Source of the DNA: Motacilla alba alba
Taxonomy: Eukaryota; Chordata; Aves; Passeriformes; Motacillidae
Direction: 5' to 3'
NCBI RefSeq assembly: GCF_015832195.1
Contig: NC_052020.1
Location: 1,426,001 to 1,490,000, forward strand
Length of the DNA stretch: 64,000 nt
Positions within the stretch are counted from its first letter, which is position 1; each line of letters opens with the position of its first letter. Position numbers and translations under genes: made by a program. The notes below the pieces were generated by a model. The model searched no databases and was not told where the DNA came from. It saw only the letters and a program-made list of their open reading frames with translations. Shown here piece after piece: positions 1 through 12,735 of this stretch.

Positions 1-133
1 ACAATACTGTACACTATGACATTAAAACAGATAGAAATGCAAGGTTTTTTCTGAGTCTAATGGACTGACTATTATTTCTTTAAAACTGGTCTTACTAATT
101 AATTTTTACAGCATTTTAATTCTTTCTGTGCCC

Positions 134-204
134 AGGAACAGATAACAATCTGCCCTTGTGCCAAGGGAGCAGGAACAGATAACAATCTGCCCTTGTGCCA
201 AAGG
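134..204. repeat. 37-bp tandem duplication
   Basis: A unit beginning AGGAACAGATAACAATCTGC at 134 is repeated directly at 171 and runs to the same CCTTGTGCCAA end, with one base difference near the end. It is two copies of 37 bp and not part of a longer array. The near-identity suggests a recent slippage or duplication event. Confidence 0.95.
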
Positions 205-3200
205 AACTCCATCTGAGTAAAAAATAGGGAGAGAACTAGGATGTTTGAAATGGGAACAGAGTAAAAGAAATACATTAAATTAAATTAAATGTCTGCTTTC
301 ATGAATTTTCCTGAGCCAAATACAGCACATCTGCGTACCGAAGAGCACAGAGTGGTTTTACAAGTAAACAAAAAAGCAGATGAGTCTCTATTCACTATCT
401 ATGTACTTGAGGACAGTGGTTTTTTCTTATATGAATGCACATATATTCATATATATTTATACATGAATGCAGTGACCTCACAGAAAGCAGTGTTTGAGAC
501 TGATTTTTCACCAAATTAAATTGCACAGGCTGCAGTAATTGCAACATTAAATATGTCTAAGGAAACAGAAGGAAAGCAGCAATGCTGTAATGGGTTCTGA
601 TCCTTCCTCATTTCACTGTCATTGAGGCACCATGGTTACAGATTAATTACCCAAGCTTGACCCTTTGCATTAAGCCAAATAATCTTATTCCTCAACTGAG
701 GGTAAAATGAAGACAGCTGCAAGGCAAAACTTTCTAAAAGAGGTCAGGATGGATTCCTAAAAATCACAACTATTTGGTATCCCTCATGCCATTCAGCACC
801 TAAAGAACAGTCTAAGTTTCAAAGAATATAACTCTTGTTTCAGAGTTTCAAAAGGTTAGCGCAGTCAACCAGCTGCCTCCCTCTGAAATTCAAAAGTCAT
901 CAGAATAGACTCTTTCAGCACACCTGAAAGAAAATCCATAGCAGATTATAGGTATTAAGCCCCTCAAAAATACCTGGTCCCTTGGCATATGTTGGCTCCC
1001 TTCACAGAAGGGGGAAGAAAACAAATCAAAACCAATAAAAAATCAACAGCATCTATTTTCAGATGAGGAAATAACAGGAGCTCCTGTACTCCTCACAGAA
1101 CAGAGGGGTAGAAGTGCAGCAGGACTGATGGACTATGCCAGCCATTGATAAACAGTAAGAATACAGTGGCTATTTTGGACATTTTGGCACTGAAAATAAC
1201 AATTAATTATCAACTGATCCATTTCATGATAGCTAAGGTTCAGCTAATAAAAACCTAAACATATTGCACCCTTGCTGAGTTTCACCGCATCCTGAAAAAC
1301 ACTTCTTAACAAAAAAATCTAAGTGAAGCAGTATAAAAATTGATTTTACTTCTACGTTTTCAAGAGAGACAGTCTCTCTTTGCACATCAAGCACACATTT
1401 CATTACACTGCCTCAGGAGGAAGAAACTTCCTTAACAATCTAATGCTACCCAGCGCACAGCTGCTGCTTTTCAGTCTTGTCAGCTCAATTCCTCCACATA
1501 TTTTTTTTCTTTTCTCTTCCACATTTCAGTAAAATCTCAGGGGTTTTTTTCCCCATGTTTATTGCCAAAGACTAGCCTGAAACAAACACATGGCTGCAAA
1601 ATCATCCAAACATGATGTGGATGATGCATCTATGCTGGGCATAGTGTAATTGCTGGGTTTATTGCTGCTCTTGGTTCACCAAGCAATTCTGAGGTACAAA
1701 GTCACAGCTCCTACTCCTGCAGCCTTTCATATCAACAAAAACACAATCACCTGAAGAACTGTATCAACTATAGAGAACTAAACAATATAAAGCATGTACA
1801 AACTTTTGTTTACCAGGTACACCAGGTAGTTTGTCTTCTTTCCCACCACCAAAAGAAGTTATATAAACACTCATAAAAACTACTGATGATTTGTTTATGT
1901 ATGACTTTACAATGGTGAAATTACAGAGACTGGGCCCCACCACAAATCCCTGTTTCCCTTTGTTGCACAGAAGGTGTTTTGATGCTGTCAAAGCAAGAGC
2001 GTATTTCTGGGTCATGGACAGAAGTGTGTGGCCTGGAAAACCTTTAAATGGAGACATTAGAAGATATTCTCCTGCAGTTCCATCTCCAATGAAGAGGGAA
2101 AGGTTTTAGTTCTGCAATTACATGTGACTCAGCAAATACATTCTCCGTTTTCTAAGTGCTTCAATTTGTCCAAAGCAGGTTCACTTTGTTTTCCACTTCA
2201 ATAGTTAACAAATGCAAAGAAAACCTACCTATTTCCTGCAAGGAAACTGACCACAAATTGACTAAATATGACCATTCAAAAAAACCAACAAGACTATGTA
2301 AACAGCTGGAAAAATCAGCCCTTGGGTAATACACATTAGCTGGCAGTAAATGAGTCTTCCTAAGACAGCACATGAAGACAAAATACACCAGAATTTTTTG
2401 ACACTTCTCTACTTTTTTCCATAGGAGCTATTAATCAACACCAACAAGTAAGATATCAATAAATTCTGTACACGCCTATTTCTTCTGCTTGTAAGATTCA
2501 TGTACTGATTTCTTTAATCATTGACTGAAATATTGTTTGTATCTACAAATACAGCAGAAAAAGAGGGAACACTACAAAAATATTGCTAAGATAAAAGCCA
2601 GTAAAAGTAAACATTAAAAAACACTGGAACTATGTAAAGGGGAAGATGACAAGTAAGGAAAGAGTAAAGAGTATCATAGAAGCTTAAAAAACATAAAAAC
2701 TGGTATTTGATGAAATGTCGTATTTATTCTTCAGTATTTCTGAAAGGTACTTGCCCTCCAATGCGTTTGAAATAGCAAATACAACAATTCACATCTTAAA
2801 CCTTTGCACAATATTAACACTGAAGGACGGTTTGAAAATTTTCTTTTGCTTTCCGACAAACATCCTACCTGACTTCCAAACAGAGAATATTTACAATCTG
2901 ACCCTTACAAGACAGACAGCACACCCATTGTGCAAAACTAGACAATGGGAAAAAACACTGCTTTGACAAGTGGCATAAATGAGGTTTCTTTGTCTGCACA
3001 GTGGTACATCGTAAGGAATACTGTCTGTGAACAATTTTCTATTAAATAGAGAAAATAATACTGAGCTCACAATCTCACTGGAAAAGGGATTAAAATTTAG
3101 GTTAGTATATCCTTATCTTCTGTCCTGACTGTAAATTAATAAATGAGACACAGGAAAGTGTCAGCATTCTAATTTTTCTAAACACCTAAGAATTCACTAA

Positions 3201-3287
3201 AATGTCAAAAGTAACTCCATGGCAAGTCTCTTTCTTGGGCAGAAATGCATTGTACATAGCATAACAAGCAGAATTCCAGCAACACAG

Positions 3288-3291
<4 letters not shown>

Positions 3292-3318
<27 letters not shown>
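3292..3318. repeat. poly-T tract
   Basis: About 27 consecutive T. No retroposed sequence is recognisable beside it, so it is called a homopolymer and not a SINE or pseudogene tail. Confidence 0.9.
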
Positions 3319-3324
<6 letters not shown>

Positions 3325-4422
3325 TCTGGCCAAACTGAGACTTTCTTTCTGGATTTTTAGTTTAGGTTCATGATCTTAGATATATGGAGCACCATCAATA
3401 TTGCCAATGCATTTTTCTCCGTTCCTTTGGCAGCAAGCTGCAAGTAGCTCCTAGTTTGCTGTGTTAGGCACTTTCTTATAAGTCATCAAGATAAAGCCAT
3501 CAAGCCAAACATATTCAATGAATTTATGGAGTTGCACCACTGGTTTAAACATGGTCCACAACAAGAGCACATAGTTCACAGGTATAGTACGGCCACAAGT
3601 CACATCCTAAATACTACGTCTCTACCTCAAATATAAATCCTTACGAGCCATCAACCAAACAAACATCATCATCCACACAGATAGAAATCAGAAAGCTTTT
3701 AGGGCCCAGAAAATTCAGACAACAAAACTGTGAACTCTACACAGGAGAAAAATGGTATTTATTACCCCTGCATTTCTGAAAGAATTCAGAAAGCATGTTA
3801 AGAACCTACAGCAAAATAAGGTATCATATTTTCTCCTAAAAAAGTAGCCTACTACCACTGTGCAGAATTAATCTTCAGTTGTGGGGAAGAGAAGGGACGC
3901 TACTGGGCCTTAGTGCGAGTCCTCACAAGTGAGAATCAGTCCTGGCTTCCTGCCAGACAGAATGTTACACACTTCAAAATCTAAAAAGAAAGGCTCAATC
4001 TACTCTCATATCAGTCTAACTGAAAAACAGTTACTTTCAACATCTCATTATGTTTTTACAGCCAAAACGATATTAAAAACTAGAAACAAGGATTTTCAAC
4101 TTTGCATGCCAGTACAGTAACATCAGACAGGTTACTCTGTATCTTTTCTTCAAGACACAGGCTGAGTTATTTACACACCTTTATCTGAAAGGAGGAAAAA
4201 ATTATTTTCAAGTCCCTTAAAAATAATTACCAAACCCAACAAATGTAAAGAAAATAGCTGACCTTAAAAATACATCCAAGGAAAGCTCAACCATTCTCAA
4301 GCTTAATTAGGAAATTCATCATCTTTTTATCACTTCCAACAATAGACATAGACCAGATCAACACCATTCATTAATCAGCTTGAAATGAGCACACTACTTT
4401 CATCCTGCTACAAAAAAACAGA

Positions 4423-4488
4423 AGATGCATTATTCTTAAGCCATTGTATTACATTAGATGCATTATTCTTAAGCAATTTTGTTACAGA
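4423..4488. repeat. 33-bp tandem duplication
   Basis: AGATGCATTATTCTTAAGC occurs at 4423 and again 33 bases later at 4456. The tails are similar but diverged (CCATTGTATTACATT against AATTTTGTTACAG). Confidence 0.85.
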
Positions 4489-7400
4489 TTGCTTTGTAAC
4501 ACCAGTGCAGTAAGACTGACAATGAACTGTACTTTTACCCAAAAAATTACCACCAGCTACTTCTCCACAATTCAAACATTCTGCCTTTTACAGCCCTGTT
4601 ATTTTTACATTCATTTAATGAGTTGCTGTAGTAGAAATATAACAGTTGTTATTGAAGTGCATCTTGTTGTGCTTATGTTCTCTGCTAGGAAGCATTCTAC
4701 TGCAATCAAATTATTCAGTGTCTTGTATCTTTGTCATATTTCACACATGGACAGAAAGGAATGCACTGTCACAAGAAAAAAAGAAGAAAAAAAAGGAAAA
4801 AGAAAAGGAAAGCTCTGTTTCACATCAGGCTTCTTCTAAGGAGTTGTATGTTTAGACAAAAAAATTTTGGTATACAGCATTTCAGCATTAACATTCAAAT
4901 AATATTCAGAAAACTGTTCTTTTAGCTAAAAGTAGGGAGGTCTCACAAGACAAGATAATCTAGACCACAGTTACGGACCCCAATGACTGCCTTCATGTAA
5001 GATTCCCTTTTACAAGCAGCATTCCAGTCAGACTATTCAGGTATCTGGGACCACAAAAGCAAGAAAGTGGCCGCAGAGTAAGATCCTGAGCTTATTGTGC
5101 AGTGTGTCTACTCCCTGAACTCTCAGGGCAGTGAGACTCATTTCTGATGTCATATGAAAACCCTCTATTGTCTTCAGCATCATTTGAAAAACATCAACTT
5201 ATAACATCTATCACATTAAATCTGCCAAAATTGAAATGTCGATGGAAATGTAAAAGTGGATGGGAAAACACCAATTTCATATTTTTTTCCAAGCTAAATT
5301 AATCTTCAAAAATGTTCCTCTTTGCATTTTGAGAGACAGATTTTAGAGCAGTAATTTTTTGCTTACACCACCAAACATACATGTTTAACTGGACAGACAA
5401 ATTCAATTCAATCTTATGACCTCTCTGCACCACAACCAATCAAAAATATGATTAAGACTTATCGTTGTGTCACAAAGCCATACCAAAATCCAGTTTAGAT
5501 AATGCAGAAAAGATCATTCATTTCAATATCATGAACTTTCTGTAATTTTATGGGCATTTGATTAACGTGTATGATTTTAGACCAAGTTTAGAAGTTACAT
5601 ACAGTTATGAAATATTGGTGATAGCTGCGTACTTTCCTCTTCTTAACAACGTTATCAAGTAAGAAAAGATTACATGTTGCCTTAACGAAGCTTAACTCCT
5701 TAATTCATATTTGTTTGCAATTAGGCTTGAAGACATGCTGAGATCTTTCAAATCAATCACCATAACATGATGCAAAAAGGATGGCATCACTGCCTGACAA
5801 GGAACAAAAATCCATGAGTTGTCCACCTCTGCAACAAGTACTGTGTTCACTCATTTCAGTACCAACGTATGAAATAGAGTGTAAACTTTTACAAAAAATA
5901 AATCCTCATGATGGAAAACTCTGTCCTGCAAAGTAAATATTTTGCCTTAGCTAAGCAATTTCACATGGAAAGATATTGTACCCTGATTTTTTGCAAGAAA
6001 AACTAGTCCTGCAATCCTACCTTGTTGGGTCCAACCAACCAATTAGGCATAGGTTTACAACAAGTATTAACTGCCAGAGCCAGGACTGCCGTCTGCTGAA
6101 GGAGATTAAAGCATAATCTCTTTCCAGTAAATGGCATGTTGACATCACTGCATTTTTTAAACCTCCTGTATGTGCTGTTGAAATGTTGAACTCGATCTTC
6201 TACACAGCCAGTTAAAAACCAAGTGACTGCTGAAGAGAGTAGACCAGGACTTTTATAAATCTCCAACTCTACAACAGAATTTCAGTCTCCTTCGTAACCC
6301 GATGACCAACCTGGTACCAAAACTCACTCTGCAACACGTACTATACTTGGGTGGAATTTTAACTGGAATTTCTCTCCCACTGATCATTTTCATCTCTCAA
6401 TTACGTAAGAACATAAACCATCATAGGCCACAACACTGTGCTCCTACGAAAATATACACACTTCTCAGAATTATGACTTTCATAGTTAGCATCCACATGC
6501 CAATTTCAACTTCTTGATATTCTTTACAACTATTTTTTTGAAAGTTGAGGGAAGATTTGAATTTATTAGGTTATTTTACAACTATCCAGAATTAACTACG
6601 CTTCATTTCTCATACTGGTAACATTTGCTCAAGAAGATAAGGACTCAATTTTAGGGCTCTACACTAAAAACCTTGACTCCCATGAATGTTCAGGCAGTTT
6701 TTAAGCTTTCCATATCTCTTTTCTGTACAGGTTAATCTGCACAAGCTCATGCAAGATACAAACCTGCATCTGCAAAAGCAGGTTTGGTGCTTTTCCTCTC
6801 CCTTTTAACTCTTCTTCCAAGGATGCATCACTCTTTAATGAGCATAGAATTGTTAATCCAAATTAATTCACACGACTGCCAGTGAAAGTTTCCTTAGACC
6901 TTTTATTATATCAGAAGAATTGAAATACAATATATTCGTCCAAGGGCTATATTCCAAAGCACATCAGCAAGGCTCATACGGATCAGCACTGTGGAAGCCC
7001 GAACCAGAAATGTCACCAAAAAAAGTAGCCTCCTCGTGCCAGTAAAAACCCACTCTGAAGTAAAAAAGTTACCGGATAATTGAAGCAATTTCCTGATTTC
7101 TCCCTGCATGTGGACATTTTCCCGTTCAGAAATTTTCAATTATTATTTGCCTGTGTATGCAGCTCCTGCTGTCCCTTGCTTGACTATGTAGCAGGCACAC
7201 TTTTTTTTCTTTTCTTTTTACATCTCAGTGAACACCTTATGTTTTAAGCCTTAAAACATGCAGTGCTTCTGCAAAAGGCTGCTTTGATGCCCATTTTACA
7301 GGAGGAGACACAGCATAAAGGAAAAAAGTCACATTTTCCTGAAAAATGCACGTGTGTATATCCTCCAAGAACATGCTTTAAAGACTCATTACTATTTATT

Positions 7401-8083
7401 ACACACTTATTATGTGTTATTATTCCAACACAGCAGAGAAATACCATAGTCAAAATTTCAGCTTGATTTACTGATGAGGAACTGGAAGTTGAGCAGTCTA
7501 AACAGCAGTATCATAACAGATCTACTCTGTCCCCAACATTAATTTCTCATCTGTGTACATCAAGACAACGGGATAACGTGTCTCAGCTTTACTTTTTCTT
7601 TGCTGAACATATTATACTGACAACACAGACAATATACTATCTCTGAGCAAGTGAGCAGAACACATTATCTTATCAGAACACTGCATGGTCAGATCAGGTT
7701 TATTTTTTATCTGCAATAGATTTTGTTCCTATTTTCTCACACTCACACTTTCACAGAAAGGAATTATTCTACATTGCAGCAACTTTTTATACATTTACTG
7801 GCATTGAGATAACACTACAATATCTAACAGTAAAAAAAGTAAGTCCCCAGTCATTATTCAGATATAGAATCCTGAGAGGAGATTGTCCAATTGTTTTTAA
7901 TTTTTTTGCACTCTATACAAGAAAACGTTAGCAATTCTCAGTTTCACCTGTTTGCCTTTCTTTACAATGAAATAGAGCCTGTCTGGTTTAACTGCTCTAG
8001 ATATAAAGCTTACATTTGTCACTGCCTTGTTACACCCCACAAGCTGTGGCTCAAATTATACAGGAGCATCTCCTTCCCAGCAT

Positions 8084-8182
8084 TAAAAAAAAACCCCAAA
8101 ACATGGACCAACCAACCAAAAAACCCCAACAAAAACCAACCAAAAAACCCAAACAAACTAACAAACAAACAAAAAACAACCA
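8084..8182. repeat. A/C-rich low-complexity tract
   Basis: Irregular runs of AACCAACC, AAAACCCC and AACAAAC. The 122-codon frame across it (8891-type peptide rich in N, P, K, Q and T) is a product of base composition and not a gene. Confidence 0.85.
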
Positions 8183-8370
8183 CCAAGAGAACATTTAATC
8201 TTGAGACGATCAGGAGCGGGAGCGAGACAGATAAAAATCAGAGACGATCTTTGCTCTAAACTTAACACCCCAGTAAGACCTGACATCTGTATTATTCCTC
8301 TTCAAAGCACTGAATCTGAGACAGGAAACAAAGCAGGAGCACTCCAAGGAAAACAGCTGTCGGTACTCAC

Positions 8371-8432
8371 CTAGTGCTAAAGACCAGAGCAGGGAAGAGA
8401 GGCAGCACGTAACAAGCAGCGATGAATTTCAT
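8371..8432 (-). CDS. First coding exon of an unidentified secreted or membrane protein (partial gene)
   Basis: Read on the minus strand, the first ATG downstream of the CpG island (its A is at 8432) opens a 62-nt coding segment. It reads MKFIAACYVLPLFPALVFST and then two bases of the next codon. It stops exactly at a strong splice donor, CACTAG/GTGAGTACC, with the intron starting at 8370. The peptide has a short positive N-terminus, a hydrophobic core of about 14 residues and small residues near the end, which is typical of a signal peptide or signal anchor. The ATG has G at -3, and I see no earlier ATG on this strand back to about 8760. The exon ends in phase 2, so the next exon should start with one base that completes the codon. 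Later exons would lie below 8370 or outside the window; I could not find them. I do not recognise the protein and give no symbol. The start and donor are seen directly; secretion is inferred. Confidence 0.6.
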
Positions 8433-8830
8433 CCCGGCCCTCCTCCGTTCGCTCCGCTTCTTCACAGCGACTCCGTCCCCGTCTCTCCAGCCTCGCCTCG
8501 CCCAGGGAGCTGCGGAGAGGTTCCACCTCCGGCAGCGCAGTCAGACGGCGTGGGGAAGGGAGCACCGAGCGGGGTTCGAGCCCCGGGAGCGAGGTTCGAG
8601 CCCCGGGAGCGATGCCACGGGCGGAGCAGAGCCGAGCGAGCCGCCGGCAGCCCCGATCCCGCCCCGCCGGCTGCGCCAGGACGCGCCCCTTAGGGGCGGC
8701 CCCGCAGGGATTACGGCGTGATGCTCGGAGCTTCGTTCCGAGAGAGCTGCTGGGCACGGCCGAGAAATCCTTCCAGGAAGAAAAAAAAATACAAAATAAA
8801 ATAAAAAAGAGAAAGCCATAATAAAAACGC
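8395..8830 (-). promoter_or_regulatory. CpG-island promoter and 5' UTR
   Basis: This is the only dense CpG stretch in an otherwise CpG-poor window. It has GC boxes (CCGCCCCGCC near 8662, GGGGCGGCCCC near 8694) and no TATA box. It sits directly upstream of the minus-strand first exon, so transcription toward lower coordinates is the simplest reading. CpG-island promoters are often bidirectional. A plus-strand open frame (8422-8721) crosses the same island, but I see no donor or ATG context that makes it a gene. GC content falls sharply past 8760. Confidence 0.75.
8569..8610. repeat. 20-bp tandem duplication inside the promoter
   Basis: The unit GGTTCGAGCCCCGGGAGCGA is present twice in direct tandem (about 8574-8593 and 8594-8613, unit edges arbitrary). 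Each copy carries the near-palindrome CCCCGGGAG. It would double any factor site it contains. Confidence 0.85.
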
Positions 8831-10893
8831 CACCGGTATTTTGCGGTTAGTGTCTTTATGTGATGTGACTATGAACAAGACAGGTGATACGCAGGCAGGA
8901 GCTGTTCCAAGTAGGTGTCAAGCCCCAGAGCAGCCTGTCACTACACCTAGCCACGTGTCATTTCTGCAAAGCAGGAACACAAAAGCTACTGTTTCAATCA
9001 GGTGTTCGTTCACCCCATATCAAGTTGAAGGTAGGAGCAGAAATAGCTTCCAGAATAGGATTTAGAACAATGTCATCTCTAAAAGCCCTTCATCACCTGC
9101 AACAATGGGCAAGACCTTCAAAGAAATAAATACCCTTTGCCTGTTTCCTGTGTTTGTATTCTCCCAATCTTAATCATAAATTACATAAATCAGTAAATTT
9201 GGTTAAAAATGTTTTCAGTGTGTAGATAATTGCCTACCTTAAAGCAAGTTCATCTGATGGCAAATCATATGAAAGTATTACATTTAAACGGAAGGAATCT
9301 TTCTCTGCAAGACCGCAAAACCCCAGTCAAACAAACTTGTCTGCAAGTGAATGAATTGTGGTCATTACAAGAAAGATATCTGGTCACCTATGGGCTTCTC
9401 TGCTCTTACAAAAGACATCCAGAAACTACATTATACATCACAAGCATAAAGTAAAAATTTCCTTAGTTTAAACTGGGTATTCATTGCATTCAGCTGTTTA
9501 TTGCAAAGTAATTTTGTATTCCATCACAGAAAACAGAAATTCACAACAGAAATTCACAACAGAAATTCAGAAATGAATGGAAGACTTTTTAAAATTAGTA
9601 TTGTCCTTAATAAGATATGTACATGGTAAATACAAACAAAATTAATAAATTATATCCTTCAATAGCAAACTGAGAATGATGGGAGGTAAAAGAAAAAAAA
9701 ATGAAAAGGTGATATACACAGCCAAAAAGGAACAAAATAAATAATTTCTGACTTTCTGTGTCCCAACTCTAGTATCTTTCTCACCATACCTGGTAGCACA
9801 TTCTATTCAACCACATGAATTTAAACCTTTATTTATTGTTATTTTGATGCTACATACCAGCTTGAATGAACAATCATGTTACCATGGATACTTATAATAG
9901 CATGGTAAAAAGGTCATAAAAAGAACTGTTAGCTTGTCATTTTCTCTTCTAGAAAAAGCCAACCTTTCCAGTCTACCAGGCACTTCATAGTAATGTATCA
10001 GCAGCTAATACTTCTTTCATCTTCCTTTCATGTGCATTTATACAGGGTGGAACAGAGGGGAAGGTACTAGTGCATCAAGGCAGTAAAAAATGCTGAGTGA
10101 TCTTAAGTAACCTTGTGAAATTTTGCAACTCTAGGAACTATTTTTTAAATTTTATTACTGCTCTGCCTCTTTCTTTGGGAAGTGGGGGTGGAATAGAGAG
10201 GCCTCCGGCTGCTTCTTGGTTTCACCTCAAGGGGTTTTAGCAGGCTTGCATGGGAGAAAATCTCCACAAGTGGTTGACTGACTTCAGTGCAGGCAATCTG
10301 CAGCTACCACAGTGTTATATCACCCAGACAGAACATCGCCATTCCATGCACAGTTTCTCCATCCTGTTCAGAATTGATTGAATGATCAGGAAGCTCTCAT
10401 GCTTCCCAGCATGGTTGCTTTAGTCCTGCTCTGATGTGAACATCCTATAAAGACTGTCACAGGTCATTTTGATCCTGTAAAGGCCTCAAGAACTCAGTGT
10501 ACAAGGTTTGTAACAAGCTTTCCCAACCCAGGATGGCCCATGGGAGCCCTCAATTGACTTGAGCACAGCACATCCACAGCCAGGCTAAGCAGAGACTGCA
10601 GCAATTGCACCCCTAAATACTGAGCTAGACACAGGTGCAATTGCATCACTGTGAAGATAATGCTTAGCAGTAAATGCATGCGGAACGAAAGGAAAACCTG
10701 CCCTTTTAGAGGTAAATTTCTATAATTACGGGCCGGGCAGTTAATCGTCAATGCTGTTCTTGTCAGACCTGATTGTACTCCAGCTGCTTGCCTAAAGACA
10801 CAAAAAAGCATCCTTTTCCTCCCTCCTATTGAGATAAATGACCTTGATCTTGACAAGCTGGAGGAGGTTTTGTGTTTTGGTTGGTTGGTCACT
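8831..10893. other. Unannotated sequence upstream of the CpG island
   Basis: Moderately AT-rich. It contains a small triplicated AGAAATTCACAAC motif near 9535-9572. The 10.15-10.89 kb part is less AT-rich and could be a further old LTR or internal ERV piece, but I could not match it. The 132-codon minus frame at 10494-10892 matches nothing I know. Confidence 0.4.
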
Positions 10894-11345
10894 TGTTTAC
10901 GTGAAAAACGAGGTTCACTCTCCTGGTAAAATTTAAATGTTTAATGAAGGACAATAGGATGCAAAAATAAAGCAAAATTTAATGGCTGGGTGCTTGGCAT
11001 TCAGCCAAGAGCACACCTGCTATTTCAGAGACACCCTTTACATACCTTTCCTATTGCATCAGCCTATTGCATATTCATAAAAAATTCTGCATATTTAAAC
11101 ATTTCCCCAAACTAGATTACATGTTCCAAGAACTGTTTGTCATGGCTCCTCCCTGGGTCTGCCTTTTTAGAGCATGTGCATTTCTCGGCTGTGGTTTGAG
11201 TCCGTTCTTATCGTCACTCCCACCTTGGACTTTGGTCCATACTTTCTATGGAAAAGATAGCTGATAGTTGGCATATCAGTAGCAGGGGTCTTCATCATAC
11301 ATTCATTGGATGCTATCCCAACCAAGCAGGCAGTTCAATTACTAC
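10894..11345 (-). mobile_element. ERV LTR (minus), R-U5 part recognised
   Basis: Read on the minus strand, the segment runs through TTTATT/ATTAAA polyadenylation-type signals. It then has a U5 with the motif ACCAGGAGAGTGAACC and ends CTCGTTTTTCACGTAAACA at 10894. This resembles the 3' end of a songbird LTR as I remember it. The distal edge near 11345 is approximate. No coding remnants adjoin it and no target-site duplication was found. Confidence 0.55.
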
Positions 11346-12023
11346 GAGCACAACTATATGAGCTATTTCACTACTATATCTAAGTTTAGTTAATAGCAGA
11401 AATAGAAACTATTTCTTTATAGCAAAGTTACTTTAACATTATACATATAGCATCCATTTTAATATTTGCAAAAAGCCAGTGTTATAATATGTATTTGTAA
11501 CATTTATTTGAGAGGAGTAATGTGCATCTTAACAATAATATATCAATACCAAAACCTGAGAGAGAATCGCTTGAAGATTTTTCTTAGGCATAGACTGTAG
11601 TTGATTTATTGTGCTGTGTAACTTAGAGATCAAATATCAATGTGCAACAGCTTCAAAGATGTTATAGAAATATTCTGTATGACCACACAAGACATGCAGA
11701 ACTCCTTAGAAATACCATAATTTTACTCTTGTAACTAAAGGCTTTCCATTTTTTGATTCAAATTAATTGACAATATTACTAAATAAATAACTACTCCTAG
11801 CTGAGCAAGCAAAAGATGATTTTATATGCCAATAAAAATGCATAGGAAATACGGAAGTATTACTGCAAAATTCCAAGGCACTTCAAACACTCGTCACATA
11901 GGTTCTTGCAAGTTTAGCCAAATACACCAATAGTGTAGGAATATTACTGCCTACCTTGGAGAGGAAAATGAACCATCTCCCTTTGCAAAATACAACACAA
12001 ACTTATGCTTGCCAGAGCAGAAA
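11346..12023. other. AT-rich sequence, nothing recognised
   Basis: No repeat family, exon or RNA gene could be identified. Confidence 0.5.
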
Positions 12024-12345
12024 TGTCACTGGAACTGCAGGAACAACATTTTTTAGTGTTAGAGAATTAAGGCATTACTTTATTGCGGGCAGGATGTTGT
12101 TTTTGCACAGAAAACCATGCTATGAAAAGACAGTGTCCATAAAGGAGACAGAGGAGTCCTGCAACTTCATTAGAATAAAGGGAGAGAGTCCACTGGGGCA
12201 CACACCCGTGGGGTTTTCTCTCTCAAGGTTTTGGAGGATGATGCCTCCTTTTTAAACTCCCAGCCACATGCTGCCCTTTTCCTTTCCCCATTGGCTGAGG
12301 TACTAGAAAGGTACATCCTTCCCAAACCATCTTAAATATATTCCC
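12024..12345 (-). mobile_element. ERV LTR (minus)
   Basis: On the minus strand it shows, in order, CCAATGGGGAAAGG, a TATA-like GTTTAAAAAGG, a GC-richer block, a polyadenylation signal GCAATAAAG near 12080, and a 3' end CCAGTGACA at 12024. That order is the U3-R-U5 layout of a retroviral LTR. The U3 edge is unclear and may reach about 12600. The 99-codon plus frame here is antisense to the LTR and not a gene. Confidence 0.6.
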
Positions 12346-12628
12346 CCCTTAAACATGTCATTTTCCTGCCAAGTTCAGAAAGTCAGGTTTGTTCAGACTC
12401 ATTCATCAAACTCTCTGGATTCTGCAACAAACCTGCTGCTTGAAGTTGGTAGAGACATAAACACCCATTTCAACCCAAACACAATAACACCCATACCCTC
12501 ACCCATGGAATTGTTCATAAAGACATTAGCACAAATCTTCCCCATCAAAATGATGCAACTTCTAAAATTTTTAATTAACTTTAGTCAGGGGTTTTGTTCC
12601 TCTTCGCTGAGGAGGACGGGAATGGAAG

Positions 12629-12735
12629 TGTTAGAAATGAGTACTGAGATGGTTGGCTCTCACAATTAAGGGGTGAACATTATATGTATGTTAAGAGAAG
12701 TTTTATAAATGCATAGTTATGTTATTGTAATGTGC
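12629..12735 (+). mobile_element. LTR family B, 5' fragment (plus)
   Basis: Begins TGTTAGAAATGAG and continues GATGGTTGGCTCTC, CAATTAAGGGGTG and ATAGTTATGTTATTGTA. The same ordered blocks start the copy at 23318 and, on the minus strand, the copy near 13266-13690. It is truncated after about 100 bp, at a poly-C run. Confidence 0.6.

Larger units (their letters stand above)
1..8370. other. AT-rich unique sequence, probably intron 1 of the minus-strand gene
   Basis: Apart from the two short tandem duplications and a poly-T run listed separately, I see no recognised repeat, RNA gene or convincing exon. If the first exon at 8371-8432 is right, this stretch lies downstream of its splice donor on the minus strand and is intron. 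Open frames here (for example minus 1764-2057 and 6003-6266) match no protein I know. The one at 6003-6266 contains an AAG/GTAGGA donor-like site near 6018 but has no good acceptor upstream, so I did not call it. Confidence 0.5.

Noticed and set aside
6003..6266. 87-codon minus frame ending near an AAG/GTAGGA donor-like site
   Set aside because: No good acceptor, no known protein similarity that I recognise, and its apparent start is not an ATG.
8422..8757. Overlapping frames of 70-126 codons on both strands in the CpG island
   Set aside because: High GC suppresses stop codons. Only the minus-strand frame that starts at 8432 and ends at a splice donor has supporting signals.
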